From NCBI GenBank assembly GCA_040360365.1, contig CP136412.1: DNA of 64,000 nt. One strand, written 5' to 3'. Positions 17,357-28,133 of this stretch are shown one piece after another. Every line of letters starts with the position of its first letter. Within the stretch, counting starts at the first letter, position 1. The notes below the pieces were generated by a model, which was not told the origin of the DNA, did not search any database, and worked only from the letters and a program-made list of their open reading frames with translations. Position numbers and translations under genes: made by a program. The DNA is from Arcanobacterium_A hippocoleae_A (GTDB lineage Bacteria; Actinomycetota; Actinomycetes; Actinomycetales; Actinomycetaceae).

Positions 17357-19895
17357 TCAGATTTCAATTAGAATTTGGGTTTCAACCGGAATATCGAGTT
17401 TCGCCGCAATAGGGGTGTAAAGATCGATACCCTGTTTCTCAGTCTGAAGCGACAGAATTAGCACATAACGGATTGGAAGGTCACGTCGATTTTTCCGGTT
17501 ATTATTCTTCCACCAGCCACCAACCGGATAAACAGCCAAGTTGCTGCACTTGGCAAGTTCAGCCCCTGTTCCGGTCCATTGGTCTTGATGAAGAGAACCA
17601 AGATTCCGACCTCGTTCTCCAAGGAACCAGCGCCCAGATTCACTCACACGAGATCCGGCTTCTTCAACCCAAGCTTCTCTGTTAACGCGATGAATAAACT
17701 CGTCTTGCCGCTCCAAACTCCCCTGAAGATCAAAACGCAGCCCATGAGAAGCATACGAGTACTTATTACTCCAGCCTCGACGTGAAGCAGATGGTTCAAT
17801 GAAGTATGACAATGTAACACGGAGCCTTACAAGAGTCTCGCCAAGACTTTCCAGAACATCAGTCGGCCATGGCAGCTGATGTAATCGGAAATTCCGCATT
17901 TTATATCCATCCCCCGTGAAAGGAATGAAGCTATCTTGAGAAACAAGCGTTACCGCACCAATTCCTGAGTTCAGTACAGCATTTTCGGATGGGACACCCC
18001 ATCCAAACTCACGCAGCAACTTCTTTCGGTCAGTTTTACCGTTTACTTTTTTCAGTCGCTGCAGCATAGTATCAGTCCATTCAGCCGAATGCGTCAGCAG
18101 CCCGCGAATTGTCTCTGGCCAATAGGCAGGATACTTATCCATCACAAGAGCAGCAAGACGTGACGCTTGCGCAGCAGCAGCACTGGTGGCATTGGCTGAT
18201 GCAAGAGAAGTATTGGTGCCGGATCCAGTGGAGCGCAGTGAAAGATTTGGAAGCCGATTCTCAAAAAGATTTGCACCGTCGCTAAGGACATTTCCCCTTC
18301 CATACAGATATCGGGTTTTATCGGCCATCTTTTCAGGTCAAAGTACAGCGACGTACTCGTGTGGGGAGAAATATCCCCTGCAGCGGCAACCACTTTCCAT
18401 CCTGCATACTGGGGATGCATTGGAGGAGTTGTCAAGTCAGTATAGGCGCCTACTGTAAGCGCATTCCACGCTTGTGCGGGATTTTGGATAGGAGAATTTA
18501 TGCAGTTTTTCTGGTAGTCATCATTATATTCGGAGACATTTCCGGCAGCTATCACAAAGAGACGTGCAGCATCTGGATTTGGCTTTGACAGCAGCTGAAT
18601 CTCGTTACCTGACCGAACAATGTCAGTTCCCACAGCAAGTGCATCAACTGTAGCGGACCAAAGCGACGGTTCTCCAGGAATGTCCGAATCAGTGCTCAAA
18701 GCAAGACAAAATACCCGATTTCGACTATTGCAATGCACCTCTGGGAGAGTGACCGCTTCTACGGTTGCAGTACCGTAATCCAACGGGTTAAGTTTCGATT
18801 CTCCACTTCCATGAAGCATTCGCACTGATTCCAAACGATGCCGGAGCAATACCGGCATGGTGCCGGTGAGGAGTGAATCAAGATTTCCATAAAGCGCAAG
18901 ACCGGCCATCAAGGTTCCATGCCCTCCTGGATAAACATCTGTTCCTGATCCTCCAAAAATCGAATGATGATCTCCGATTGCAAGGGAATTCTCAAGAAGG
19001 ATGTGAGTACGCAATACACCCGTATCGAGATGGCATACAGCTGGCGCCAACTCAGGTGCAGGAGAGATACGGACGGCAAGGTCTTCCACATATTCAGTCT
19101 GTTCATCCAAGGAAAGATCTTCGACACTATCGATAAATTCAGGGCTGCGAATCTCGGCAACTGGAACTGATGTGAAAAGTAGAATTTCAAGCTGTTCCCG
19201 AGTTGCCTCTACCCAGATGATTAAGCGATCCCCGAAGCAAAACTCTCGATTACGAGATTTCAATTTATATAAATCAACAAATTTTTTCCAATCAGCGATA
19301 TGAGGACTGGTTGCGTCTAACCATATCTCCCACCAGTGCTTTCCGGTACCTGGCAGTTTCGATTTCGAGGTCCAAAGATCTTCAAGTACCGCTTTCCGAA
19401 TGCGGGAAATATTTGCGACAAGGTTTTGGTTCTTTGGTTTACCCGTCTTTGTGTTCTTATCGTCATTCAGATAGTCCGCAAATAGTTCCAAGAACTTTTT
19501 CCGATATTCGTCAGAAACCCAGACAGTTGCCTGCTCTGATTTCTCCTCATCTTCAGATACTCGCACGGAAAGCAAGAGCCACTTCGGTTTACTGCAGCGC
19601 CCTCCAGTATGGGAATTTAAGGAGTCTAACTTGAGCGGATAAATAGCACCTTCGCCCTCAAGAACTATTACCGTGCCGGCTGCGCGAAGCTCAGGATTAA
19701 TATCAATAGAAAGCAGACTACTATCGAAGCTGTTGAAAACGGCGTTAGCTGACTTTTTAAGAGCTAGTCCATGTTTGCTGCGGTCACCCACTTCTCGAAT
19801 CTTCTTGCCAGGCCCTCCGCCTTGCCGGTGAAAATCCTCCGATTTCACATACCCCGGATGTATAGGTGGTCAAGTTTACGTTCGTTATCTGCCAA
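17357..19895 (-). CDS. ietS: IetS-type subtilisin-like serine protease of an IetAS defence pair (frame interrupted)
   Basis: Large S8-family protease without a signal peptide. The catalytic triad is complete: Asp in CHLDTGV (about residue 290), His in GGHGTLMAG (about 325) and Ser in NATSAAAAQ (about 560), with the oxyanion Asn in FVIAAGN. The frame breaks at CCCC 18294-18297; one more base gives PDICMEGGNVLSDGANL, a family-like sequence. A second break at CCCC 19852-19855 hides the N-terminus. Restored, it starts at TTG 19895 with DNERKLDHLYIRGYV, overlapping the ietA stop. IetS partners the ATPase IetA in a system known for plasmid maintenance and anti-phage defence. Confidence 0.88.
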
Positions 19896-20855
19896 GGCTT
19901 GCCGTCCTTCGTGCAGTAAGCGCAGCTATGAGATCATCTTGATGAACACGGGATTCGCCGCGCATAATCACAGTCTTGGCTGCAGTCTCGGCAGCTTTCA
20001 CAAGCTCTGCATGGCTCAAACCGGATGTGTATTCACCAAGTTTTGCCATACTGGTACCCTTAGCAAGAGTGCCAAGACGCGCTTTCATTACCGCAACTGC
20101 CTGGCGCGCATCCGGCAAAGTGTATGTTAAAACCGCGTCAAAACGGCGAAATAGTGCATAATCTAAAATTTTTCGGTGATTGGTTGCAGCTAACACCAGA
20201 GACTCAGAACTAGCTTCTTCGAGGAAAACTAAGAATGAGTTTAATATCCGACGGGCCTCACCTACGTCGTTTCCGCTTCGATCTGCACCGAGGGCGTCAA
20301 ATTCGTCAAAGAAGTAGACCGCACGCCGTCGCGCTACAGAATCAAAAACTAACCGAAGTTTGCTTGCCGTCTCGCCCATGTATTTACTTAGCAAACTATC
20401 CAACCGCACCGTGACCATCGGAATCTGAAGCTCTGTAGCCAGAACAGCAGCCGTCATGGTTTTGCCGGTCCCCGGAGGACCTTCCAACAACAGCCGATGT
20501 GCCGGAGTGAATCCGTAATCAAGGAGATTCTTTCGCTGCCGCTGTTCAGCCAGTATCTGTTTAATCTGCGCAGTCAACTCCGAGGGGCAATAAGTTCTTT
20601 CAGCTTCACATTTGGATGTGCAGCTTCAACCAATTCCGCCAATTCACCGCGCGGCTGTGCAAGCATTGCAACCTCAGCCAGCGGCTGACGTTCACGGGAA
20701 GTATCAACTGCTTTCTTAATATCGTTCGCGAGTACATGATGACCCGCTCTGGCTTCACGTGCAGCAATCTGGAGTGCAACTGAGTAAAAACTTTCATCAT
20801 CACCCGAGGCGTGACTACGCACCATCGCCACGACATGCTGCCCACTGCCAGCCAT
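19885..20855 (-). CDS. ietA: IetA-type AAA+ ATPase of an IetAS defence pair (frame interrupted)
   Basis: Cytosolic AAA+ ATPase of about 323 residues. ATG 20855 has GGGAGG 4 bases upstream and gives the usual N-terminus (SLVR-like VAMVRSHASGDDESFY). Walker A is EGPPGTGKT, Walker B is YFFDEFDALG, sensor 1 is LAATNH and the arginine-finger region is LFRRFD. The frame breaks at the GGGG run 20584-20587; one base restores IAPSELTAQIKQIL. It is followed directly by the subtilase, whose likely TTG start overlaps its stop, so the pair is coupled. In characterised ietAS loci both genes are needed for protection. Not part of any nearby metabolic operon. Confidence 0.92.
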
Positions 20856-21091
20856 ACGCACCTCCCAACACAGATAACCAGAAGTCTTACAAGCAAGTGT
20901 ACCGTCTGAGCTTCTATAACCAATAGCAGGCTTACTATATCTGCCGAAATATCTTAAGTTTTCGCCCGCTTGCGCAGGCAGAAGAAATTGCCGGCATTCC
21001 CATTGCAGCAACAATATACACCGAAAACTCAAGTCGTAAATGGTTTAATTGAACGAATCAGAATCCGAATCTCACGAATTTCTTAAATCAA

Positions 21092-22320
21092 TCATTTGCG
21101 CAATACTGGGTGAATAAAAGCATAAAGAGTGATTGCTGCAATCAACACAATGGAGACAATGAAAGGGACGAGCGGATTCCATCCGTAAAGTGCAGCAGAC
21201 ACTACAGGTGCCACGGCATAAGCGATACCGTTGTTTGCATTGATAACTCCCGCAACCGCACCCTGTTCATCTGCATCCATTTGCAAAGTGGGGCCAGTGT
21301 TATATCCCGGCATCGCCACCCCCATCCCCACTCCCAAAAGAACACACCCAATAGCGAGCAGAATATGGGAGTTTACTGGCCACAGACAGACAATTCCGAT
21401 GAGCAGCAATGCGAGGCCGGTGCGAAAGAGTTTGGCGGCGCTCCATCCAGTTTTCGGCGCAATAACAGCTTGCCCAGCAATCATTGCAAAACCCATCACA
21501 GTCAGGTAGATGGCAGAAATTCCTGCAGTAGCTTCGCCGGAAAAATTAAAGCGGTCTTGGATGGTGAATCCGAAGATTGTGGCTAATGAAGAAAAACGAG
21601 AAACATGAACAGTCCGCCGATAAGCCAAGGACGGATACGCGGGTCAGTGAATCGAATATGTTTGGGCCGTTTAATCAGCTGCGTTCCCTCCTGCGGACGA
21701 AACTTAAAGATGAGAACAAAGATGCCGATTAGCATGACGGCCGGCATGACTGCCAGCGGCAGCAGCAGTCCGCCCAAAGCAGCGAGTATTCCGCCGAAAA
21801 TCCCTCCGACGACGGACGCTATACCTTGCGCAGCTCCAATCATGCCGAGAGCTTTGACCCTTCCAACCTCAGAATCTATGTGCGTAACCAGGTGTGCCTG
21901 CGCCGTCGGTGCGACTGCAGAAATACCCGCCCCATAGAGCAGACCGCGCGTAACCATTACTGCAATAATCAAAGAAAAACCGGTTAATATCCGGTTCACA
22001 CCCAGGGAAGAGATGACGCTGAAAGCACTCAGCGCGACGACAGCAATTAGCATGCCGGTTACGAGTACGCGCTTCACTCCGAGCCGCTGGGAGGCACGCC
22101 CCCAGTAAGCACTAAAACTCGCCAAGACAATAGCGGCCAAGGAGATTGTTGCTCCGACATGCCATTCCCGTAAGCCCATCTCTCGCGACAGCGGCGCAAT
22201 AATGGGATTGAGAATCATTTGCCCCATGTAGGTCAAAAACACGATAGCAGTCATTAGCCCAGCTTGCGCCGATACTGGAATTACGGTTGTTTCCGCAGCG
22301 TCTGCACCTGCGTTTGTCAT
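21092..22320 (-). CDS. MFS multidrug/tetracycline-type efflux transporter (frame interrupted)
   Basis: About 410 residues and 12 membrane segments of the DHA1 type. Landmarks are PLSREMGLREW in the first half, the RxxxxYGAGISAVAPTAQAHLV stretch of helix 5 (motif C-like), and a GMGVAMPGYNTGPTLQM segment in the second half. Substrate cannot be told. The frame breaks at the A-run 21592-21596; one base joins GGLFMF to SSLATIFGF. It is transcribed divergently from a TetR regulator, with two inverted repeats between them, the standard layout for drug-induced efflux. Confidence 0.9.
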
Positions 22321-22335
22321 TATCTTCCGCCTTTC

Positions 22336-22377
22336 TAGAACACTGTTCTACAATTGGTAGTGTAGAATATTGTTCTA
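22336..22377. promoter_or_regulatory. Two TetR-type operators between efflux gene and its regulator
   Basis: TAGAACACTGTTCTA (22336-22350) is a perfect 7-1-7 inverted repeat. TAGAATATTGTTCTA (22363-22377) is a second copy with one mismatch, 27 bp further on. They fill the short divergent gap between the MFS gene and the TetR gene, so both promoters would be covered by the bound repressor. Confidence 0.82.
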
Positions 22378-22407
22378 ATTAGGTCAAGAATGAGCTGGAG
22401 TAAACAC

Positions 22408-23121
22408 ATGGCAATATCGCCGACCGGCCGCAGAGCCGGGCTATCAAAACAGTTTATTATCGGCAAGGCCGTCAGTCTGTCTGAACAAATGGGTATAGAC
22501 GGCTGGACGATGCGCGATATCTCTAAAGAACTCAACGTCGTCCCCTCAGTGCTTTACCACTACTTTCCAAATAAAGAATCCCTCTGCAGCTCTGTCGTAG
22601 AGCAAGTGTGCGCCGACATAACACTGCCAGATGAGAATCTTGACTGGAAAGCGTGGTTCACCGCAATGGCCCATGCCGTCCGGCCTGTACTGCTGCGCTA
22701 TCACGGGATTACAGACCGGTTTGCGCGCGGCAAATTCACTGAGAAATTCCTGCCCAGTCTCGACATCGCCTACCGAAAACTAATGGAAGCAGGATTTGGA
22801 GACAAAACCGCCCTTGCCTATATGATTATTTCCAATTCAGTGATACACACAATCGGAGCACGCAATCTGCGCTCATCTCACCAAATCGGGGAACGGCACG
22901 ATTTGAACACTATGATTGGACGTTTTAAGCCAATGATGGAAAAATCGCCCGGCCTGCGCGCAATGGTAGACACCTATATTAAACCGCTTTCAACTCCGGA
23001 ACGGGAAGACGAATTATCAGCGGAATACTACGGTCTTATCGTCGCCACAGTACTGGAAGGTGTTGAACGCGTCCTCTTACCGCAAGCAAACCCGCAATCC
23101 AGCAACTCCCAAACCGCTTAA
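22408..23121 (+). CDS. TetR/AcrR-family transcriptional repressor
   Basis: 237 residues. The N-terminal helix-turn-helix reads WTMRDISKELNVVPSVLYHYFPNKESL, the TetR signature. The C-terminal ligand domain resembles the TetR_C type (RPVLLRYHGITDRFARGKF). ATG 22408 is chosen for the CTGGAG ribosome site 7 bases upstream; ATG 22390 is in frame but lacks one. It probably represses the divergent MFS exporter and itself through the two operators in the gap. Confidence 0.92.
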   Translation: MAISPTGRRAGLSKQFIIGKAVSLSEQMGIDGWTMRDISKELNVVPSVLYHYFPNKESLCSSVVEQVCADITLPDENLDWKAWFTAMAHAVRPVLLRYHGITDRFARGKFTEKFLPSLDIAYRKLMEAGFGDKTALAYMIISNSVIHTIGARNLRSSHQIGERHDLNTMIGRFKPMMEKSPGLRAMVDTYIKPLSTPEREDELSAEYYGLIVATVLEGVERVLLPQANPQSSNSQTA

Positions 23122-23164
23122 ATCACTTCCAGTTTGCAGGAATTACGCCGTTACTAATATAATC

Positions 23165-23620
23165 TCACGGATATTTTGCCGCCAGTTACATAAGCCCGGA
23201 TTGATTTCGCCGCCAGTTACATAAACCCGGATTGATTTTACCGCCAGTTGCGTTAGCCAAAGCAGATTCTGCACCAGTTACGCAGGCGCATGCTTATCTC
23301 AATGCCGACGGATACACTCCCTCAGCCCGAAAACGTACAGCACTCTTTTTGGTCGGGTTCAGTTTGGCCGGTTCCAAGCGGTGTTTTTGCACAACGGTCA
23401 AGCTTGATCTATGCAAAAGCATCACTTTCCACCCGAACAACCACCGACTTTTTTATCCCACTAAGCCAAACAAAAACACGAAAAGCCGTCAAAGCTGATT
23501 TGCCGCCAGTTACGTATGCTCGCGGAGATTATGCCGCCAGTTACGTATGCTCGCGGAGATTATGCCGCCACTTACATGGACTTATAAGCATTTCGCCGCT
23601 ACTTACGCAACCTCGCAAAA
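23165..23620. repeat. Composite intergenic repeat, copy 1
   Basis: Two arrays of about four 31-bp units each, built on the core GCCGCCAGTTACGTA (23178-23290 and 23500-23615), flank a module ending in a hairpin at 23376-23427. The hairpin's left arm is AAGCGGTGTTTTTGCA and its loop is close to CAGCGGTCAGGCTTGATCT; the right arm has drifted. No central AACGACGG palindrome in this copy. It lies between two convergent genes and carries no credible ORF. Confidence 0.85.
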
Positions 23621-23642
23621 ACCCTCCGATTTTCACGCACAA

Positions 23643-23680
23643 AAGCGGCGGAATATCGCAAGTGCAATACTCCGCCGCTT
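23643..23680 (-). terminator. Rho-independent terminator of the LRR/FG-GAP surface protein gene
   Basis: A stem AAGCGGCGGA(A/G)TAT with a 10-base loop, followed on the minus strand by TTTTG. It begins 31 bp after the stop codon of the minus-strand surface-protein gene. Confidence 0.82.
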
Positions 23681-23710
23681 CATTACACCAAAGTGTTCAC
23701 TTATGCGAAC

Positions 23711-26700
23711 TTATACGAACTGATGCGAACTGCGCTTACGCAAGAAGATTCCGCCGCCAATCGCAGCAAACATTGCAGCTGCAAGTCCAACTACACCGGC
23801 GCCAGTAGCGGCGAGACCAGATGCAGCATTCTCACTCTCAGTTTTCAGCGGCTGCTTTTCGTTTAACTTCGAATCTGCTTTCACTTTCTCTTCGGTTTTG
23901 AATGCTTTCTCCAGTTCATCCTTTTCCTTCGGAACACCAGAATCTGCAGCCATCTTGACGCCGAGTACGTCACCAAGCTTGCGGACAGCTGGAATCTTTG
24001 CCAGCACCACCCCGCCGCGGCCCGTCGGACCACCCGCACGATCCGCACCGGCAACCATTAAATTCCCGCGGAACTCATTAAACCCATTCACTACACCAAC
24101 CGCACGGCCCAAACGATCCTTTGAACCGTTCAATTCAACCGCATAAGCCGGGTCAATCTTGGCCAAATCCACCACGCCGCCAAGCTGATTACCGTCGGCA
24201 GCTGCAGCGAACTTGCGCGGATTATCTATCGAACCAGTCAAAATAGAAGTGTCAAAAGCAGTGACACGGGCAGATTCAGAACTGCCGAGCACAATTGTGC
24301 CGGTATACCTGTCGGCAGCCGGCACAGCCGCCATACCATAGCCAAGATAACCAGCACTGCGTGAATCAATAATCCACCAACCACGGCTGCCCACCGAATC
24401 GGTTACCGGGAAAATATCGGCAGGATTAATTTTCACAGTCTCATTCCGGGGCGCACCCAACACTACTGCCACAGCCCCATTACCCTTAACAGGATCTGCA
24501 GCAATCATCATGTCCGCATAGCCATCCTTGTTCAGATCACCGGCTGCCGCCACCGAAATACCCAGCCGATCCGCTCCGCGCAACGGACCGTAAATCGCAT
24601 AACCGTCGAACTTTCCGGCCACATTTACTACGCCCCGGGACTTACCCGACACTACCCAGGCCATACCGGATTTCGGCGCATTCGCACCCGGTACGCTGGC
24701 ATAATAGCCGCCCACCAAAAGGTCATCAAAACCGTCGCCATCAACGTCTCCCGCCCCGGCCACATTGAAAACCGGCAGATCTTTACCGCCCTGCACCCGC
24801 AGCAGCACACCAGTATCGTCAGCTAAAGATACGGTTCCCGACGCCGATCTTCCAGCAAGCACAGTAATCTCGCCTTTCTTATCCGGACCGCCCGCCTGAG
24901 ATGCGACTGCAATATCAGCCTTGCCATCCTGATTCAAATCTCCAGCGCCGGTGACAATCCAGCCGGCACCCAGCTTCGGAGCGCCCGCAATCTCAATCCC
25001 CTTACCGCCCAGCTTATCCAAATGAATCGGAGCACGATCATCGGTGCCAAACACCACATACCCGCGATCAGCCTTGTGTGCTGAAATACCGATATCAGCT
25101 TTGCCGTCGCCATTTACATCGCCAACACAGTTAACATTAAATCCGGCCAAAGAAGCCGCTTTCGGACCGTAAATCTTGAGCACCCCATTATCCGGCGCAT
25201 CCAAGTCGCCCGGTTTGGAACCATTCGGCACTACGTACGCCGCACCCAACATTCCGATACCTTTTTCCTGCTCCTGATGCGCCCAAGCACCAATAACCAA
25301 ATCAGGCTGGGAATCGCCGGTGAAATCACACGCCTGCTGAGCTACCGATGAACCGGCAGCAGCACCCGGCGCACCAAAATACTGAGTCAGCGCACCCGGA
25401 ATCAGAGCCGGAGCCGGCACAGTATTTACCGGCGGAAGCGGCTTACGCTCAGAATCAGGCTGCTTAGGCTGTTTAGGCTGCTCGGTTTCCGAATCACCCG
25501 ACTTCCCAGGCTCATCACCCGACTTTCCCGGCTCGTCAACCCGCTTTCCAGGTTCACTGCCCGGATTCTCCGGCTTATCACCCGGCTTTCCCGGCTTATC
25601 ACCCGGCTCCGCAGCATCCGGCTTTCCCGGATCTTTCTTCGGCGCAGTGTTAATCTTAATCAAGCCGCGCGGTTCGAGACTGGAGTATCCTTTCGGCACG
25701 TCCACGAACTTCAGATTCGAAAGCACACCAGGATCTGCAGGATTTTCTGAAACATCCAACCGGTAGAGCTTACTCAAACCAGCCAGCGGGGAAAGATCAG
25801 TAATCTTATTCTCACGAACCGAAACTGATCCAAGCTCAGCCAAATTAGCTGCTTCAGATATCGATGTAAGCTTGTTCGCACCCACTTCAAGAACATGCAA
25901 ACCTGCCAGTTTCTCGATTCCCGCAAGAGAGGTCAGCTTATTATGATGTGCTTTGAGTGTGTGAAGCTTAGTGAGCCCGGCAAGCGAAGCGAGCTTTTCA
26001 ACCCTGTTCTGCGCCGCATTCAACTCAGTAAGCTGCGAGTATTTCGTTACCGGAGTCAAGTCTGTAATCTCATTTTTCAGCACAGACAGCTCGGCGAGCT
26101 TCGGAAAATCGCCTAAGGTATCGAGCGCGGAGATACCGTTATCATACAAGTAAAGCTTCTCAAGGTTGGGAAGTTCTTTGAGCGAACTGAAATCTTTCAG
26201 ACCAGTACGATCCAGACGCAACTCCTTGAGATTCGTCAAGTTATTCAGCGGGCTCAAATCAGTAATTTCGTTCTGCGTCAGATTAAGACTAACCAGCTTC
26301 TTTGCAGATTCAAGACCAGTCAAATCTTTCACGCCCATCCCAGTGCAATTCAATGCGGTGAGACTCCCGACGTTCTCCGCCGTCGGCACAGCATTACCGC
26401 TCAGACGCGGTTTGGCGTTCAAACGAACGCAAGCACGCAGCTTGGAATCCTTAATCGGAGACTGTGTCTGATCTTGTCCCGCAGCAGAGGGAGCCGGGAA
26501 CGGCTGCAAATCCCCATCCGCCGCTGCAGCGTGAGCAGCTTCTTCCCGCGGCTGAACCTCGGGAGAATTTAACTCTTCTCCATCCCCCTCGGGATTGGCC
26601 GGTGCGGCAGGCCCGTCCTTTTCGGTCTCATCCGCTTCCGGAGTGTTCACCCCTGAATGATGGGAGGGAAATTCCTCGAACATCTCCTTAAAATCTTCAT

Positions 26701-26830
26701 TAACGTAATCACTCGAGCTAAGCTGAGCGACAGCAATCGGGACACCCGCCCCGACAGCCGCCGCACCGACGACGGCAAGCATCGCAATGCGCGCAGTATG
26801 CCTGCGCGTACGCTCTGGCTGATTTTTCAT
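23711..26830 (-). CDS. Wall-anchored LRR and FG-GAP repeat surface protein (LAATG sorting motif)
   Basis: A 1039-residue secreted protein. ATG 26830 follows AAGGAG at 5 bases and starts a signal peptide (RIAMLAVVGAAAVGAGVPIAVAQ). Residues about 160-395 are internalin-like leucine-rich repeats of 20-22 residues (LxxLxxLxLxxNxITDLSPL). A Pro/Gly/Lys-rich spacer of GDKPGKP units follows to about 480. Five FG-GAP-type calcium-binding loops (DVNGDGKADI, DLNQDGKADI, DVDGDGFDDL, DLNKDGYADM and DFTGDSQPDL) build an integrin-like beta-propeller. The end is LAATG, a hydrophobic helix and RKRS. Likely an adhesin. A DtxR-like box upstream suggests iron control. The frame is intact. Confidence 0.92.
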   Translation of the reverse strand: MKNQPERTRRHTARIAMLAVVGAAAVGAGVPIAVAQLSSSDYVNEDFKEMFEEFPSHHSGVNTPEADETEKDGPAAPANPEGDGEELNSPEVQPREEAAHAAAADGDLQPFPAPSAAGQDQTQSPIKDSKLRACVRLNAKPRLSGNAVPTAENVGSLTALNCTGMGVKDLTGLESAKKLVSLNLTQNEITDLSPLNNLTNLKELRLDRTGLKDFSSLKELPNLEKLYLYDNGISALDTLGDFPKLAELSVLKNEITDLTPVTKYSQLTELNAAQNRVEKLASLAGLTKLHTLKAHHNKLTSLAGIEKLAGLHVLEVGANKLTSISEAANLAELGSVSVRENKITDLSPLAGLSKLYRLDVSENPADPGVLSNLKFVDVPKGYSSLEPRGLIKINTAPKKDPGKPDAAEPGDKPGKPGDKPENPGSEPGKRVDEPGKSGDEPGKSGDSETEQPKQPKQPDSERKPLPPVNTVPAPALIPGALTQYFGAPGAAAGSSVAQQACDFTGDSQPDLVIGAWAHQEQEKGIGMLGAAYVVPNGSKPGDLDAPDNGVLKIYGPKAASLAGFNVNCVGDVNGDGKADIGISAHKADRGYVVFGTDDRAPIHLDKLGGKGIEIAGAPKLGAGWIVTGAGDLNQDGKADIAVASQAGGPDKKGEITVLAGRSASGTVSLADDTGVLLRVQGGKDLPVFNVAGAGDVDGDGFDDLLVGGYYASVPGANAPKSGMAWVVSGKSRGVVNVAGKFDGYAIYGPLRGADRLGISVAAAGDLNKDGYADMMIAADPVKGNGAVAVVLGAPRNETVKINPADIFPVTDSVGSRGWWIIDSRSAGYLGYGMAAVPAADRYTGTIVLGSSESARVTAFDTSILTGSIDNPRKFAAAADGNQLGGVVDLAKIDPAYAVELNGSKDRLGRAVGVVNGFNEFRGNLMVAGADRAGGPTGRGGVVLAKIPAVRKLGDVLGVKMAADSGVPKEKDELEKAFKTEEKVKADSKLNEKQPLKTESENAASGLAATGAGVVGLAAAMFAAIGGGIFLRKRSSHQFV

Positions 26831-26991
26831 TGTTCTCCTTGTAAAATGGGGAACGGCCTTGCGGCTTGTTCCAGGTATCATGTGCGAACAAAACGCAGGT
26901 TCGCCTGCGGCATTGCCGTCGGCCAGGTGGGAGTTCAGGTGCGAACTGGACTCCCGCCTCCTGTTATTCGTCTCGGCTCGCCAAAACAAAT

Positions 26992-27011
26992 AACTTAGGC
27001 AACCCTAAGTT
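26992..27011. promoter_or_regulatory. DtxR/IdeR-like iron box upstream of LRR surface protein
   Basis: AACTTAGG-CAAC-CCTAAGTT is an 8-4-8 perfect inverted repeat, 161 bp upstream of the start codon. The TTAGG-N4-CCTAA core fits actinobacterial DtxR/IdeR half-sites and recurs at 52157-52170 ahead of another surface protein. The iron link is inferred from the motif. Confidence 0.6.
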
Positions 27012-27640
27012 TCATTCAAGTAGAGCATAACGGTTTCTCGCAAATTTTCATATCCGCTTTGCAAAATGTCGCTAACACAACCCATCGCCGAAGAACATCA
27101 GCACGACGGCGCTTCATTCAGTACACTTAAAGCACAAATGGCGAAAAAGAGCCCCAAAGTCAGCAATAATCCAACATTCGCAGCTGCAAAACACAAAACC
27201 AGAGAATTATTACAACGGCAGATAAAGCATCAAATAAAGCGATAAAATCTTCAGGTGTCGCACGAATGCCGGGAAAACACGATTCATATGCCGCATTCCG
27301 CAGCGCGCCGCGCCCGGCGCAAGCGCTATGTGCAGTTACCGAAAAGTTCCGCTATCGTAAAGTTCCGCTATCGAAAACGACGGATTGAATTTCGTCACGG
27401 CAGCAAAAGATTCAAAAACCGATACTAACACTGCTGCAGTATCTACGGCACGAACAGCACACACGGCACCGCACGCCATTCACAGCACACGTAGCACCAT
27501 GAAACCAGCAAATTCTTACAGCACAGCAATTGCCGCCGCCAGTTCAGCGGTCACCACTGCGCCGATTGGGTCTGCCGCGCCCCGCGGTGAGAGCTGCTAG
27601 ACTTCAACCAGCATTAGTACTTCACTGAAAGATCCAAACA
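27012..27640. other. Intergenic region without recognisable gene
   Basis: Between the iron box and composite repeat copy 2. A 71-codon plus-strand frame at 27385-27600 is rich in Thr/Ala/Ser, has no ribosome site and resembles no family I know; I do not call it. The pair GAAAAGTTCCGCTATCG / GTAAAGTTCCGCTATCG (27340-27375) is a short direct repeat. Confidence 0.45.
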
Positions 27641-27644
27641 AGCC

Positions 27645-27900
27645 CAGCAAGCCGAAAATGCGCAGTGTCTTTTTAGTTGGATTCAGTTTAGCCGAGTCTA
27701 ATTTACCCAGGTTCAAGCGGTGTTTTTGCACAGCGGTCAGGCTTGATCTATACAAAACACCGCTTTCCGCCCAAACAACCACCAGCCTTTTATTCCACTA
27801 AGCCAAACAAAAATACGAAAAGCCGCCAAAGCCGATCCCGCACCAGTTACGTGCAATCGCGAGGACTTTGCCGTCAGTTACGTTGCTTCGTGTCTGTTCC
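27645..27900. repeat. Composite intergenic repeat, copy 2
   Basis: Contains the hairpin module with arms AAGCGGTGTTTTTGCA and CAAAACACCGCTT at 27715-27765 around the conserved loop CAGCGGTCAGGCTTGATCTA. Two units of the CAGTTACGT core follow at about 27838-27890. No central AACGACGG palindrome. It sits in the divergent gap between the LRR surface protein and the amylase operon. Confidence 0.85.
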
Positions 27901-28071
27901 ACTATCGTCTGGCGTATTCTCGCAGCTTGAACAACCCACCCGCACCGCACAACTGACAGCAGAATCATTTTCAGCACAGTTTTCAGCTGCCGCTAACACT
28001 CGGATAATACCAACCGCAATAGACAGATAGTAGTAGATAGATAATAGATAGATTTGTAAATGAGTTTTTCC

Positions 28072-28101
28072 TTGACACCACATATTGGAACGATTTAGTA
28101 T
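28072..28101 (+). promoter_or_regulatory. Probable promoter of the maltodextrin operon
   Basis: TTGACA (28072-28077) and TAGTAT (28096-28101) separated by 18 bp, 33 bp before the amylase ATG. A further TATATAAC lies just downstream. The match to a housekeeping promoter is good for -35 and fair for -10. Confidence 0.5.
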
Positions 28102-28133
28102 TTATATAACTTAGTTTCGATTGGAGAACAACG

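Noticed and set aside
23500..23615. CRISPR array
   Set aside because: The 31-bp units have a short degenerate core, spacers of only about 16 bases that recur between arrays, mixed orientation, and no cas genes in the window.
27385..27600. 71-codon plus-strand frame
   Set aside because: Low-complexity Thr/Ala/Ser sequence, no ribosome site and no recognisable family.
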